A DNA stretch of 64,000 nucleotides from Bostrychus sinensis. Its lineage: Eukaryota; Chordata; Actinopteri; Gobiiformes; Eleotridae. Below the pieces are notes generated by a model that saw only the letters and a program-made list of their open reading frames with translations, was not told the DNA's origin and searched no databases. Below are positions 1 to 11,559 of the stretch, piece after piece. The translations under genes were made by a program, and so were the position numbers. Each line of letters starts with the position of its first letter. The stretch's first letter is position 1. The DNA lies in assembly GCA_020698575.1 (NCBI GenBank), contig CM036252.1, forward strand, positions 36,321,659-36,385,658, in the 5' to 3' direction.

Positions 1-50
1 TCAATAGCTGTCACTGTCATTGTCAGTATTCATCAGTTGTTGATCTAGAA

Positions 51-399
51 CAGTGGTTCCCAAACTAGGGTACAGCTACCCCCAGGGGTATGCAAAAAGA
101 TGTACAGGGTATGCAAAATAATTTTAAAAACATGATTTGAAAACAGCTTGATAACATTTTGTATATGCTTGTGTGTATTCTCGCAAATTATTATATGTTT
201 GGTAACAGGTTTATTCTATAGGCTAAATGTTTGGTAGGGTTAGTATCTTTTTGAAAGTAACCAATATTTCAATTTGGTGATTTGGTGATTTGGTTTATTT
301 CATGTGTGCTGTGCTTAAAGGCAAAAGAGTAGGGGGGTGCATGGCTGCGGGTCAAATGTCTGAAGGGGTACAGGACCGTAAAAAGTTTGGGAAGCCCTG
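51..399. mobile_element. hAT-type miniature transposon (MITE)
   Basis: A 349-bp non-coding element. Its ends are CAGTGGTTCCCAAACT and AGTTTGGGAAGCCCTG, which are inverted copies matching at 14 of 16 bases. It is flanked by a perfect 8-bp direct repeat, ATCTAGAA, at 43-50 and 400-407. An 8-bp target duplication with CAG-type ends is the hAT signature. It has no transposase and must have been moved in trans. Confidence 0.9.
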
Positions 400-440
400 A
401 TCTAGAATGCTTATGTTTCTTCACATCATCCACAAACCCC

Positions 441-588
441 TGCAGGTGGCTCACCTGGTGGCATCTGGAGTGACCTGGGTTCAATTCCCAGCTCAGGTGA
501 GTTTGCTCCATGTCATTCCTCTGTCTCTTCTCTGGTTTCCTGTCACTCTCTGTCAAATAGAGACAAAAAACAAAACAAAACAAAAAAA
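441..588 (+). repeat. tRNA-derived SINE-like repeat
   Basis: It contains a box-B-like string GGTTCAATTCC at about 478-488, followed by a CT-rich body and an A-rich tail (AAAACAAAACAAAA). This fits a short tRNA-derived SINE common in fish. A related tail occurs at about 3190-3262, in front of the second receptor. Confidence 0.6.
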
Positions 589-589
589 C

Positions 590-748
590 TGCAGCAGAAA
601 CTTGAGCAACTTCCTGAAATGTGAATTCAGAGAAAAGGAAGAGACAAGAAATGTGTGGGTTAATCAGCAGTACTCTGGTATTTAACGATGTTGTACAGAG
701 GCACTTCCTGAATTAAAACACAGAATTAGTTCGACTCTGTCCATCACC
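590..748 (+). promoter_or_regulatory. Putative promoter/5'UTR of CD300-like receptor 1
   Basis: About 160 bp directly upstream of the signal-peptide exon is nearly identical to 3263-3421 upstream of receptor 2. Both copies hold two ETS-type cores, ACTTCCTG near 609 and CACTTCCTG near 702. The second reads GAGGCACTTCCTG, a PU.1-like context, which would suit myeloid expression. No clear TATA box is seen. The regulatory reading is inference. Confidence 0.45.
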
Positions 749-2276
749 ATGAGACTGTGTCATGTTTTAACTCTGTTTCTTGGTATTCTCTACTTAATAC
801 TGTTACTACATGATGTTTTTGCTGTTTGTGTTCTCAGTTATTTCTGTAATAAACGTTCACCTTCATCTTTCAGTGGCTCCAAATGTGACTTTACAGATAA
901 ATGTGAACTTGTGTTATTGATATGAGAATAACTCTTGGTTCATGTGTTGAACAGTGCTGTGTGATGGAAGACCTGGACTCTCCAGAGCTCACACTCAGGT
1001 TTATACAGCAGCAGAAGGACAGGACATCACTGTGAAATGTGTTTCGTATGAATCTGAAAACTTGAAGTACTTCTGTAAAAATGACTGTGACAAAAACATT
1101 TTGATTCACACTAAGGACACCAGTCTTTGGAGAGGAAGATACAGCATTGAATATGAACATTCTTTATATCCTTATGTCATGTTTGTGAGCATTACAGATG
1201 TGCGCAGCTCTGACTCTGGGACATACAGATGTGAAACATGGAGAGGATCAATGAGGACATATTATAAGGAATTTCTGATCATTGTCACCAGCGGTAAGTT
1301 CAGTGTTAAAAATCTTGATATTGTATGACATTATTTGACATGTGTGTCATGTGTTCTGCTGTTTGTCTCACAGCTTTGTAACACCTGTAGATCTCAAACA
1401 CTGTGACATTCTGTGGATCATTTTAACATAAGAATTACAATAAAATAAATATGTGAATTTGAATTATTTCTAAATATTGTCATATAAAATAATATTTATT
1501 CATATTTCATGCCCTGGTACTTTTGCTTTTTACAACAGCAACCACCTCAGTTGTTACTGCTGTCACCTCCAGAGCATCTGAACAGGAGAAAACACATTTA
1601 ATAACCACACACAGTATAATCACTTTAAACCTGTTCTCAGGAGCCAGTCCTCTGCTGTGGCTGCTGCTGACCCCTGTCGTCATGGTGATGACCTCTGTGC
1701 TGATGTTACTGATCTGCAAAAAGAAGAGGTCACAAAACGGTGAGGACACAGAGACATTGAGTCAAATGACGGGGGCCCGGTGGCAGAGTGGTTAGTGCTC
1801 TTGCCTCCCAGTGAGGAGGTGGTGGGTGGAGTCTGCATGTCCTCCCTGTGTTACTGTGGGGGACTCTAAACAGCCCCTAGTGAGTGAAAGTGAGAGTGAA
1901 TGCTTGTCTCTGTGTGTGTCTCTAATTGGCCACTGTCCAGGGTGTACCCCGTCTAAGGCCCATAGTTGCTGGGATAGGTCTGTCTCTGATTCTGATAAAG
2001 CTCCTTTGTTTTAACAGATCAGGAAACCACAGTGAACTCAAGAGGCTCCAGAACAGAGGTGACTTTTACAGACAGCTTTTTACACTTGTTAACGTGAGAG
2101 GAATAAATGAGGCTTTTCTTTTCTTTGTTTTTCAGACTGAGATGTATGAGAACCTCCGTCCAGTCTGTGAACCTGCAGACTCCACTTACCAGAGCCTCTC
2201 TGTGGACACCATGGACCCAAACCACACCTACAGCACCATCACAGAACACAGATGGACTCATGTCACTGTGGACTGA
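749..2276 (+). CDS. CD300/CMRF35-like (pIgR-like) immune receptor 1
   Basis: Exons are 749-782 (signal), 955-1293 (V domain), 1539-1739 (stalk and membrane segment), 2018-2058 and 2136-2276 (tail). The phases agree and give 251 aa. The V domain has the B-strand Cys in ITVKC, an extra pair in YFCKNDC, and DSGTYRC. The extra disulfide is typical of the CD300/pIgR fold. A hydrophobic segment (LLWLLLTPVVMVMTSVLMLLI) ends in KKKR. The tail has tyrosines in MYENL, STYQSL and HTYSTI. Only STYQSL fits the ITIM pattern (S/I/V/L-x-Y-x-x-L). The predicted role is a surface receptor on leukocytes with inhibitory or adaptor-binding potential; the ligand is unknown. Oddities: the signal-exon donor reads GTATTC, while the sister gene has GTGAGT, and a SINE sits in the intron between the third and fourth exons. 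The gene may be poorly spliced. Confidence 0.75.
1771..1996 (+). repeat. tRNA-type SINE copy in receptor 1 intron
   Basis: It starts with a box-A-like TGGCAGAGTGG at about 1783 and continues with the conserved body (GTCCAGGGTGTACCCCGT, then GCTGGGATAGG). A fuller copy with both boxes is at about 18515-18838. It lies between the membrane exon and the first tail exon. Confidence 0.65.
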
Positions 2277-3037
2277 GCACAGACACTGCCCCCTGGTGGC
2301 TACTGCAGCATAAAAAAAACCTACCCTAATAATCCATTATATAACGGTTGTAACAGTGAGTTGTTGGTTTTGGTTTCTTACAGAGGTTCATTCTTGTCTG
2401 CACATCTTCTCCTGCACATGTTCTGTTGTATCTCAAGTTAACAACACTGTTGCTCACATGTTCCTTTTCTTCAGAGTTAAGCCAGTGTTATAAACAAGTT
2501 TATAAAAGTGCTATTTGAACATTATCTGCTCTTGTAAAGCACAGAGAAAATAACCCAGCTGTTTGTATAATTCATATTCTCACTTTTTCAACTGACGTCT
2601 CTTACATTTTCTTTGAAGCTTTTATTGACATTTTGATGGCTATGGCTTCAGTGATTACACAGCACTATCAGAGTAAACTATATTTAACAACTAGAAAAGT
2701 ATTTGTGTTGTTTATTCTCATTAGTATTCACAAATAAAAAAAATATATGTGTCACAAATGACCAGTTCAACAGCAGCAGTTCTCAGCTCAGGTCTGACTG
2801 AGGAAACTTCTTTTTTTTTTACCCATTTTCATTCCTGAGCATTTTACTGTGTACTTTTTACTAAAACATATTTTTATAAAAGTATTTTGTAGGAGTCATG
2901 GGACATGTTGGAGACATAATGTTGGTACATTATGTCGATGTCCTAAAGTCTTATTATCAATAGTATTGATAATAAATCATAGATGTCATAGATGTCCTAT
3001 GTTATGCATAAAAAGAGGCAAGGTAATAATAATAATA

Positions 3038-3082
<45 letters not shown>

Positions 3083-3262
3083 TCTTGGCAATAGTTAGGG
3101 ATGCCAACAGACTGTTTTTATGTTTAGGTGGTATGGTAGTAGTTGTGGTGATGCCAGGTAAACAGAGAGTGACTGAATGTGAGAGAAAGGTTGTCTGTGT
3201 CTCTGTCATTCCTCTGTTTCTTCACCTGGTTTCATGTCCTTCAAAAAAAGGCATAAAAAAAT
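2277..3262. other. 3' flank of receptor 1 and spacer
   Basis: No gene is seen. An AATAAA at about 2733 may be the polyadenylation signal of receptor 1. A (TAA/ATT)n microsatellite spans 3023-3082. From about 3190 the sequence resembles the SINE tail also found upstream of receptor 1. Confidence 0.55.
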
Positions 3263-3421
3263 TGCAGCAGAAACTTGAGCAACTTCCTGAGAACTGAATT
3301 CAGAGAAAAGGAAGAGACAAGAAATGTGTGGGTTAATCAGCAGTACTCTGGTATTTAGCGAAGTGGTACAGAGGCACTTCCTGAATTAAAACAAAGAATT
3401 AGTTCGACTCTGCCCATCACC
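3263..3421 (+). promoter_or_regulatory. Putative promoter/5'UTR of CD300-like receptor 2
   Basis: This is the duplicate of 590-748, with the same two ETS-type ACTTCCTG cores (near 3281 and 3376) and the same spacing to the ATG. Conservation of this block along with the first two exons marks a local tandem duplication. Promoter function is inferred. Confidence 0.45.
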
Positions 3422-6400
3422 ATGAGACTGTGTCATGTTTTAACTCTGTTTCTTGGTGAGTATTCTCTACTTAATACTGTTACTACATGATGTTTTTGCT
3501 GTTTGTGTTCTCAGTTATTTCTGTAATAAACCTTCACCTTCATCTTTCAGTCGCTCCAAATGTGACTTTACAGATAAATGTGAACTTGTGTTATTGATAT
3601 GAGAATAACTCTTGGTTCATGTGTTGAACAGTGCTGTGTGATGGAAGACCTGGACTCTCCAGAGCTCACACTCAGGTTTATACAGCAGCAGAAGGAGAGG
3701 ACATCACTGTGGAATGTTTTTTATATGAATCTGGAACCTGGAAGTTCTTCTGTAAAAATGACTGTGACAAAAAAAAAAACATTTTGGTTGAGACAACCAA
3801 CAGCAAACAGAACGGCAGATACAGAATTGAATATGAGGAAACTTTTTCATGCATGTTTGTGAGCATTACAAATGTGCGCAGCTCTGACTCTGGAACATAC
3901 AGATGTGAGACATGGTCTGGATCGATAAAGACAAATTCTATGGAATTTCTGATTAATGTCACCAGTGGTAAGTTTACATATTAAAAAAGAGTTTATATTA
4001 CATTAAAGTCTGTCATAAGCTCTGCTGTTTGCTACACAGCTTTATAACACCTTAGATACATTTTGTCATTTGCTTAAAATAAAAAGAGTTGTGCTCTGAG
4101 CAGGTGGAAAGTAACTAGATATTTTTACTCAAGTAAACTTTTATCATCTCCAAATCAGTATTTTTTCTACTCGGTGGCAAAGTGAGTAAAAGCAGTAGTA
4201 GTAATAGTCACAGTGGTAGTAGGAGTAGTAATAACCCTTGTAGTACAAGTAGTAATACTGAATTAGTCTTATACAGCACTTTGTAGACTCTGAAAGTCAC
4301 TACAACCAGGTGCATTATTCCTTCTCTCCTCAGTCACACTCAGTGGTGGTGAGATACTTCTGTAGCCACAGCTGCCCTGGGGCAGACTGATGGTAGTGTA
4401 GATGCCAATCTGCACAACTGGCAGCTGCAACCAAAAACCAAATCAGTCGTGCTGACACTTTCATACAGCAAAGTCTGTTGCCCAAGGGCACAACAACAGT
4501 ATGCAATGCCGTTAGCGGGGATTAAACCAGCAACCTTTGGGTTAATGGACAAACATCTACTGACTGAACTACTGCTGTAGTAACAATGCTAGCAGTCATA
4601 GTAGTAGTGGTTGTAGTATTAGTAGCATTTGTAGTAGCTGGAGTAGTATAAGTAGTACCATTACTTACTTAATAATAGTAATAATAGTAATAGTGGCAGT
4701 AGTAGAGGTAGAGGTAGTAGTATTTAGTATACTTATACACACTCTTGACTACACTCTCTAAAGCAGAAAAAAAAGCTTAAATAATATCTTTAAAAGTAAA
4801 CTTTACACTGGAAGTGGGTAATATGGCAAAAACTTCATATCACGATTTTCTGAAAGCCTAGATCGTAATTTTGATTTTATCAAGATTCATGTACTACCTA
4901 TACCAGGAGTCAGTAATGGGCGGACCGCGGACAGAAAGCAAAATATCTTTTGTAACATGACAATTAGTAATATGTTTTAAATTCTTTCTTTTGTTTTCTT
5001 TTTGTTTTTTCCTCCATAAACAGGTCTACAGTGCTCTGAGTCTGTCCCTCCCTCGTGTCTTTGCCGTGGTTTTATATTCACCTTGCACGCACATGATCCA
5101 CTGTAGGACCAGTTTACTCATCCCAGGCTGGAGTGTGATACACCTACGGAAGCCCTAGGTGGCCATAGATTCAGGGCAGGTTAAAAGTGAGTGGAGAGGT
5201 GACTCCTGATCCGATAAGAGAAAACAAGTCGCCCCAAACATAACAAATCTTTACTTAACTTTCACAATGACAGCGATGTTCATGTTAACAAGCAGCGTAT
5301 CATCACTAACGTTGTTAATGAGCAGAAAACACTGCGCTGTGACACTCTCAGTACATGTAGTTTTAGTTTTATGTGTTTATTCTTTAAACTTTGCAGAAAC
5401 ATAAAGTCCAAAGGCAGCACAAGTTAAAACTCTGATGGACAGTCAGACTCATGGCTCAGCCACACTGGTGCTGCTGCTGCAGAGCCCAGCTCAGACTTCA
5501 TTATGATTGGTGAAATCTGCGCTCACTAAGAGCATGACAGTGGTGAACTAACGGAGGAGAGGGAGGGAGAAAGCAGACAGCATGTGTCTGTTTGAGCATA
5601 GAGCTGCACTAACTAGAAAATCACTGATGCATGTTTCAGCATTCTTTTTAAGTTGGCAGATCGTCAGAGGTTCAGATCATGACACGATCTAATATTGTTG
5701 TATTGCACAACCCTACTTTACACTCAATTGCATTTTTCCAAGTAATACTATTGTTGGGTGCTCAATAATACTATAATATTCTGAAGTAACAGTAATTTTA
5801 CTTTACAGATTTTGAGTACCTTTTCCATCTCTGTTGGTCTAAAACATTAGATTTATTACCACATCACCTCCAGATACTTTTGCTTTTTCCAGCTGCCACC
5901 TCCTCAGATCCAGCTGTTACTCCCAGACCCTCACTGTCCCATAATGGGACCACCCCACAGAGGAGAGGACCCTCATCTGGACACTCCAGTCCATCTGAAC
6001 GTGAGTACTACTACACGTGATACTCTTTTATTTATACCCATGTACAGTAGTTAGTAGTAGTAAGTAGTAAGTGTATACTCAGTGTGTGTTCTGACAGATG
6101 TGCTGCTGCCTGTGGCTCTGACAGCTGTTGGGATCTTCATATCACTGACTTTATTCATACTGTACTGGAGAAAGAGAGACAACAATCCACAGGGTGAGTC
6201 ACAAGAATCTTCAACTGAATTTCCTTCTGCATTAATAAATATATCTGATTTAAAGTGTGAAAACACAAGGAGACTGAGTATATGTGATGTGGTTTCCTAC
6301 AGAACTTCCAGTGTCCACAGAGTACGCTCAGATACCAGAGGTGAGTGTCCTCAGGGGCTCTGTCTACATTAAAGCATTTATTTGAGAAGACATTATCCAG

Positions 6401-9400
6401 ATGTTGTCAGATTGTTGTCCAGATTACATGATAAAAAGGTTGAGACATAAGTTCTTTAATTCACAGGTAAAAAAGTACCATAGGTGATAAAGATAGACTG
6501 TTATTAGAACTTTTTCTTTAAAATATTGGCTAGAATTATAAAAACTAACAACAACTGAATTTAAATATACAGTATTTGAGGTGTTAATTAATCTAAATAA
6601 AAATACATGTGCAGCACGATTAGGGGTTAAACCCAACATGTAGTTGTCAGCCCACAATTTGACTCCTTTAGCAGTACAATTTGTAGTAGCAACACCACCC
6701 TGGTCTATGGTCCCAGGGACAACCGAAATTTAGCCCAACACAAGGCAAAAAGGACACAGGTGCATAAGTAAATGGAACAGAGACAAACTCATTTGCATTA
6801 TGTTTATTAATCCATTAAGTTTGTCTTTAGTGCATTCAAAATTACTTTATTATTGATTCTGTTTTAATAAAACACACACTCGCATTCACACCAACGCACA
6901 CATACACACACACACACCAATATAATAACATAAGTATGACAATGTTCAGAAAAGCCCTCAGTTTTTTGTGAACACCCTACAGCTGCTCACACAAAGGCTG
7001 CAACCAAAGGCTCAACCACTGCAGTAATTAATTTATAATTTACCTCCAGTCGTAATGGAAATTTATTTAGAGGTTTTGGTCGCTAGAGGGCGCTCCAGCA
7101 TCGAGAACCATAAGATAGTCTTTGACACAGTTCTAATAGAGACGCCGTAGACTTTAGAGAGGAAGACATCAAGGCGAGTTGGTTTATAACAGAAGTAGCC
7201 AAAAAGAAAGGGGAGGCTGGATACAGGACCCTATAGGACAATACAATGAATGTTAGGTGGCACACTATGTGGCATAGGTTTCAGAGCACAGGCACAGCCT
7301 GAGTGCACTCGACCTCTGCGCTGCACCTCTGTGCTGCTCTGACTGTGCATGGTACACTCCGTGCTACACCTCCCTGCCACACCTCTGCACTCCTCTGGTT
7401 GTGAGTGCGCCCTCGGGGCTGCACCTCTGTGCTGCACCCCCATGCCGCACCTCTGTGTTAATCTATCTGTGAGCATTTCTGAAGATTTAGAGCAATATTA
7501 AGCATTAATAAGGCATTAATAAACAACTGAGAATATTTTAATCAGTAAACACTTGCTGTTTTCAGAGGGACCATGAGTATGAGGAGATCCCAGACAGGAA
7601 CAGAGCTGGTCCAGTGGAGATGTGTCCAGCCTCTGTCTCCTTCAGTAACACCACAGAGACGTCTACAGTCTACAGTCTGGCCTCAGCTCCCTGTGGACAG
7701 ACCCAGGTCAGACATGTTCACATGTGGAGTTATCACTTTACACTGTCTGACAAGTCAATATGGAATTAAAGGGCTATTTACACAACAATGTATTTTACTG
7801 AATATGCAATAATTTAGTTGTGAGAGAAAAGAGCTTTTGTTTTACAGTTTTAAGTAGTCAATCTTTTGAAAACAATCAAGAAGGTGTTATGATGTGTTAT
7901 GATAGTTTTATCAATAATATAAACAGGAAAACTTGTTCTTTCAAAGATTAGAAAAAGTGTTCTTCAAAGCCCCATAAATGCATCAAAGCCACAGCAGTCT
8001 AGCTTTCACTTTTAAACACGATGGACCAAAACACACAGTAAACACAATAAACAGTAAACACAAGCGACAGAGGGACCATAAAATGTGTCTTTGTTGGTCT
8101 AAAATATGTGTGTACGTCTCCAAACACTAATTATGTTCCATCTAACGTTGTTCTGCCTGTTTAGTACTGAGTGCTGGTGAATGCCTCTCCCTGCCTCTGC
8201 TTAATCAGAGTACACAGTAGTAGTTCAACAATGCACCTCATTATCCAGTCGCTCCACTCTGATTAAGATAAATAATGACTACCCCCACAATCAGAGTCTC
8301 AGGTTTAGATGCAGTTTAAAACTCCTGTTATAATCAGAGTAAAGTTATAATTTGGTTTTCTCCACCTGCAGGTAAATGTAGTGACTGATTCTCATTTACA
8401 CTGATACACATGGGTGTGAAAATCTGTAGTAACACTGTGAGGCCAGCAAACGGCGCTGCTCACTCTGCTGACAAAAGTCACCACTGCAGAAGAAGCCATA
8501 ACTTAAAATTTCACTACAACCTTTAAATCCTGTGGTCCTCCTGGGCAGAGCTGATAAACCCAACAGTAAAGATTTATACACGTGTTACTAACATCGGGCT
8601 ATCAAAAGGCATAATATTTTAGGTTTTGGTTCAATAAATAAACTTAAATTAAATTAAGAAAAGAAAAGAGGAAACAAGAAAAGAGAGTTTATCAGTGTAA
8701 AGACCTTGATAGATGACTGAGTTAGCTAACAGCTAAACACTGTGCCTTAAACTCCACAGACTCCAGATGACGTTCAGTGAAATTTACTGACAACTTTTTG
8801 TGAAACTAAAACAAAAAAGAAACAAAATTAATATGAATGTTAGTGCCAAAATAAATCTATACTAGCACCACTGACATACAGTATACAGGCAGGGCCTTAT
8901 AGTTAGCTTAGCTTTACTAAGAAGTTTCATTTTCTGTACAAATAAGGAAACTTCTTGGTAAATTTCTTTGGTATGTAAGTAATAAAGAATATATATCATG
9001 TATCTAATTATTCTTATCATGAAATACTCACAGACATTACTTACCAAACAGGAAACAGCTGCAGTCAGACTGTATTGTACTTCCTGTCTCATTTTTCTTC
9101 TTCTACTACTTTTACACAGCTAACTAAGAACAGCCACTAGATGGAGGATTTCCACAAGTTATAAACATCAAACAGTGACCATAACACCAAGCTTTTATTT
9201 AATATATACCTACTGTATACTGTATATTTCTATTTAACCCTTTAGATTCTCACCCCTGCACATTTTTAGACATTTACTTTTGTACCACTGCATTAAACTG
9301 AGAGAGTTCAGTTCTCTGGATAGGACACTTAGATTGTGTTGATATTATTTGTTGTAAATTACTCAAGACCCATTGTTTATATAACCTAACCTAAATATCC

Positions 9401-9667
9401 GAATGTTTCATTTTAATTTTGCATTCATGTGCTGATCAGAAACATAAAAAAAAGAAACATAGAGAAAAAAACATTTTTGATGAAGGAAAAAAAAATAATT
9501 TCAACTCTGACCTGTTTGTCTTTATCCAGACTGAAGACTGCTCCAGTAAAGTCACATACTCTGATGTGGATTTGACCAAAAGCAGCAGCGCCCTCCGGAG
9601 TCAGACTGAGGCAGCTGCAGATGCAGTCCCAACTGGAGATGTTACTGTGTACTCCACTGTAAGATAG
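3422..9667 (+). CDS. CD300/CMRF35-like receptor 2 with ITIM/ITSM tail
   Basis: Exons are 3422-3455, 3632-3967, 5893-6000, 6098-6193, 6303-6340, 7566-7706 and 9530-9667. The phases are consistent and give 296 aa. The signal exon has a good GTGAGT donor. The V domain shows ITVEC, the extra pair FFCKNDC and DSGTYRC, as in CD300/pIgR-like domains. A Ser/Thr/Pro stalk (with NGT) follows, then a membrane segment VALTAVGIFISLTLFILYW and WRKR. The tail carries STEYAQI and TVYSTV (ITSM type, TxYxxI/V), VTYSDV (a classic ITIM), plus HEYEEI and TVYSL. This predicts an inhibitory receptor recruiting SH2 phosphatases. It is the downstream partner of receptor 1 and shares its V exon closely, but its tail is not related. 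Its large introns hold a transposon and repeats. Confidence 0.85.
4128..4780. repeat. GTA-rich degenerate repeats and dispersed fish repeat in intron
   Basis: Imperfect AGT/GTA triplet runs occur at about 4190-4260 and 4600-4730. Between them, about 4335-4570 holds a dispersed repeat with GCCCAAGGGCACAACAACAG and an ordinary tRNA-like tail. A shorter relative with CTTGCCCAAGGACACAGCAA lies near 16620. No coding exon is seen here. Confidence 0.5.
4810..5714. mobile_element. Non-autonomous DNA transposon (hAT-like) in receptor 2 intron
   Basis: About 905 bp without an ORF, bounded by the 10-bp direct repeat ACTTTACACT at 4800-4809 and 5715-5724. The ends are only loosely inverted (GTGGGTAATATGGCAA versus the complement of TTGTATTGCACAACCC). 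The 'cannot see coding, flanked by duplication' layout and the ATATGG/ATATTG ends suggest an old hAT-like element. The class is inferred. Confidence 0.6.
6341..7565. other. Intron of receptor 2
   Basis: No exon is seen. There is a short (CA)n tract near 6898-6922 and an imperfect run of GCACCTCTGTGCTGC-like words at about 7310-7455. Confidence 0.5.
7707..9529. other. Intron of receptor 2
   Basis: AT-rich sequence with no supported exon, RNA gene or recognisable transposon. Confidence 0.45.
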
Positions 9668-9841
9668 TTTATCATCATCCATGTATTTATGTCTCAAACA
9701 GAGGTTGAAGTTGTTAAATCTGTGAGACTTCACAAAAGGTGCTTTGCAATTGCAACATTTTTGCTATTATTAAACTTGCTCCTCTCTCATCAACACTGTT
9801 ACTATACAAAGTTTCACAAAACCATTGACATGTGCAAGGAA

Positions 9842-10215
9842 ATTTTTTTTTTTTTTTTTTTTTATAAAAAATTTTACTTTTTGCCGACTTGGTAAATTAT
9901 TAACCAGCATTTGGTGGCAAAGTGGTTAGCACTGTCGCCGCACACCAAAAAGGTCCCAGGTTTGATTCCTAGACCTCAGCAGATGGAGTCTTTCTGTGTA
10001 GTTTGCCTGTTCTCCCTGTGTCTGGGTGGGTTTTTTCCAGGTGCTCCACTTTCCCCTCAACCTAAAATATTCACAGTAGACTCATGCTCCAGCTAGGTCC
10101 TCCTGACCAGGATCCTGGCTCATTGGTCCTTGAGTGCTGCGCTGCAGTAGCCCACTGCTCCTGACAGGTTGCTAGTGGCACTGAAGAAAGGGTCAAATGT
10201 GAGAACAAATTTCTC
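9842..10215 (+). repeat. Poly-T tract and SINE-like copy
   Basis: A run of more than 20 T lies at about 9842-9863. From about 9910 a tRNA-derived repeat begins with TGGCAAAGTGGTTAGC (box A) and GGTTTGATTCC (box B), followed by the fish body with CTGTTCTCCCTGTGTCTG. It belongs to the same broad class as 1771-1996 and 18515-18838. Confidence 0.6.
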
Positions 10216-10229
10216 TACAGGGACAATAT

Positions 10230-10560
10230 ATTATGCCTATGTACATATCTTAAAGGCGTATTCTGCTAAATCATCCTTTCTGAGCTTTTAACCATGATTT
10301 GAAGGTCCTTTTGTTGGTTTTTAAATGTCTTTTAATGGTCTTGGGCCTTCTTATCTGTCAGAATTGCTTTTACCCTATGAACCCTCGTGGACCCTGAGGT
10401 ACAGACCTCTGGGCAGGAGAGAACAGCAATGTTTGTAAGAGCAGGCTCAAGACCCACCTTAATTCAGCCTTTACCTAATATTTATTAATTTTATTCTCTT
10501 TTTTTATTTTATTTGCATTCTTATTCTATCCAATCCTTATTTATTCTATTCTTTTATTCT
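10230..10560 (+). pseudogene. Decayed 3' end of CR1/L2-type LINE
   Basis: Conceptual translation with interruptions reads like the end of a fish CR1/L2 reverse transcriptase ORF (FKVLL..FK..NGLG..; ...KSRLKTHL). It is followed by an AT-rich tail. It is non-functional. Confidence 0.5.
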
Positions 10561-11188
10561 ATTTATATGATTTTTAGTTTATATCTCCAGTGTTTCCTTG
10601 TGTGTGTGTGTCTGTCTGTGTGCATTTGTATGTGCATATGTCCTAGATATAGTGACTATTTGTCAAAGAAAACTAACAAACTTAAACGTGACTAAACTTA
10701 CAATACATAACTCAAATAATTACTATGATGAACCTTGGGTTTGTGGTTTTATGCAGAACAGATGTCATTGTCCATACCAAAAGTGCAATTTTGGTTCTCT
10801 CATTCCATTTTGGCAGGCAAACAATAAGCAAATTTCTCAAAGGCCTACTTGCTGCCTCTCCTGCTCCACATGATGGTCTACTAAAAAACCATAGGACCAC
10901 CCAGGTGCATGCTGGTCCACCTGCACTGTGTGCTTTTATCCCCTAGGTGCCCATGGCCTGACCCAATGGAAAATAACTACTACTAAAGTGCTAAATCCTA
11001 AACAATTAAATAAACAAAACAAAAAATAATATTTAGAAATAAGCAAATTAGTAAACTAGGAAAATTTTATATTAATAGTAATAAACAAAAAAGACAAATA
11101 ACTCCTACACTAGATGTGTGTGTTGGGGAGAAGGGTGGGGAATTGCTTTTAACCATGTAAAGCACTATGTGCTGCATCATCCATGTAT

Positions 11189-11260
11189 CAAATAAATCAA
11201 TCAAACTTTATTTACAAAGCACTTTACTGCTTTGTAAATAAAGTTTGATTGATTTATTTG
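11189..11260. repeat. Perfect 33-bp inverted repeat (hairpin)
   Basis: Arms 11189-11221 and 11228-11260 are exact reverse complements around a 6-base loop, CTTTAC. The arm contains AATCAATCAAACTTTATTT, which resembles the 3' tail of fish LINEs, so it may be two such tails meeting head to head. Confidence 0.9.
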
Positions 11261-11269
11261 TTATAATGT

Positions 11270-11545
11270 TGGTTGCAGCTGAAAAGCCTTGAGTTGTATT
11301 TTGTTTCATTCACGCTTGTTTGAGCAGTTATGTTTGCTAAGACCGTCCCTTCTGAAGAGCTGGAAAACACTCGGTCTCAGTGTAAACCAGGAAGTATTCC
11401 TGTGTGTTTCTAGAGTCCATACAGCATCACTGGACTTGTTTTGATCATTTCGGCGCTTAAAATGCCATCACTGTGAAGCAGTCAGCTCATTTATCTATCT
11501 GTTAGCATCATGTTGCTAAAAGCCATGCTAAATAGACATTTCAAG
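11270..11545. repeat. Dispersed repeat, inverted relative of 21330-21480
   Basis: The stretch around 11390-11465 (CACTGGACTTGTTTTGATCA) matches the reverse complement of 21340-21425 over about 90 bp with few differences. It is a member of a dispersed family; no ORF is seen. Confidence 0.6.
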
Positions 11546-11559
11546 TTGGTCACTTGCTT

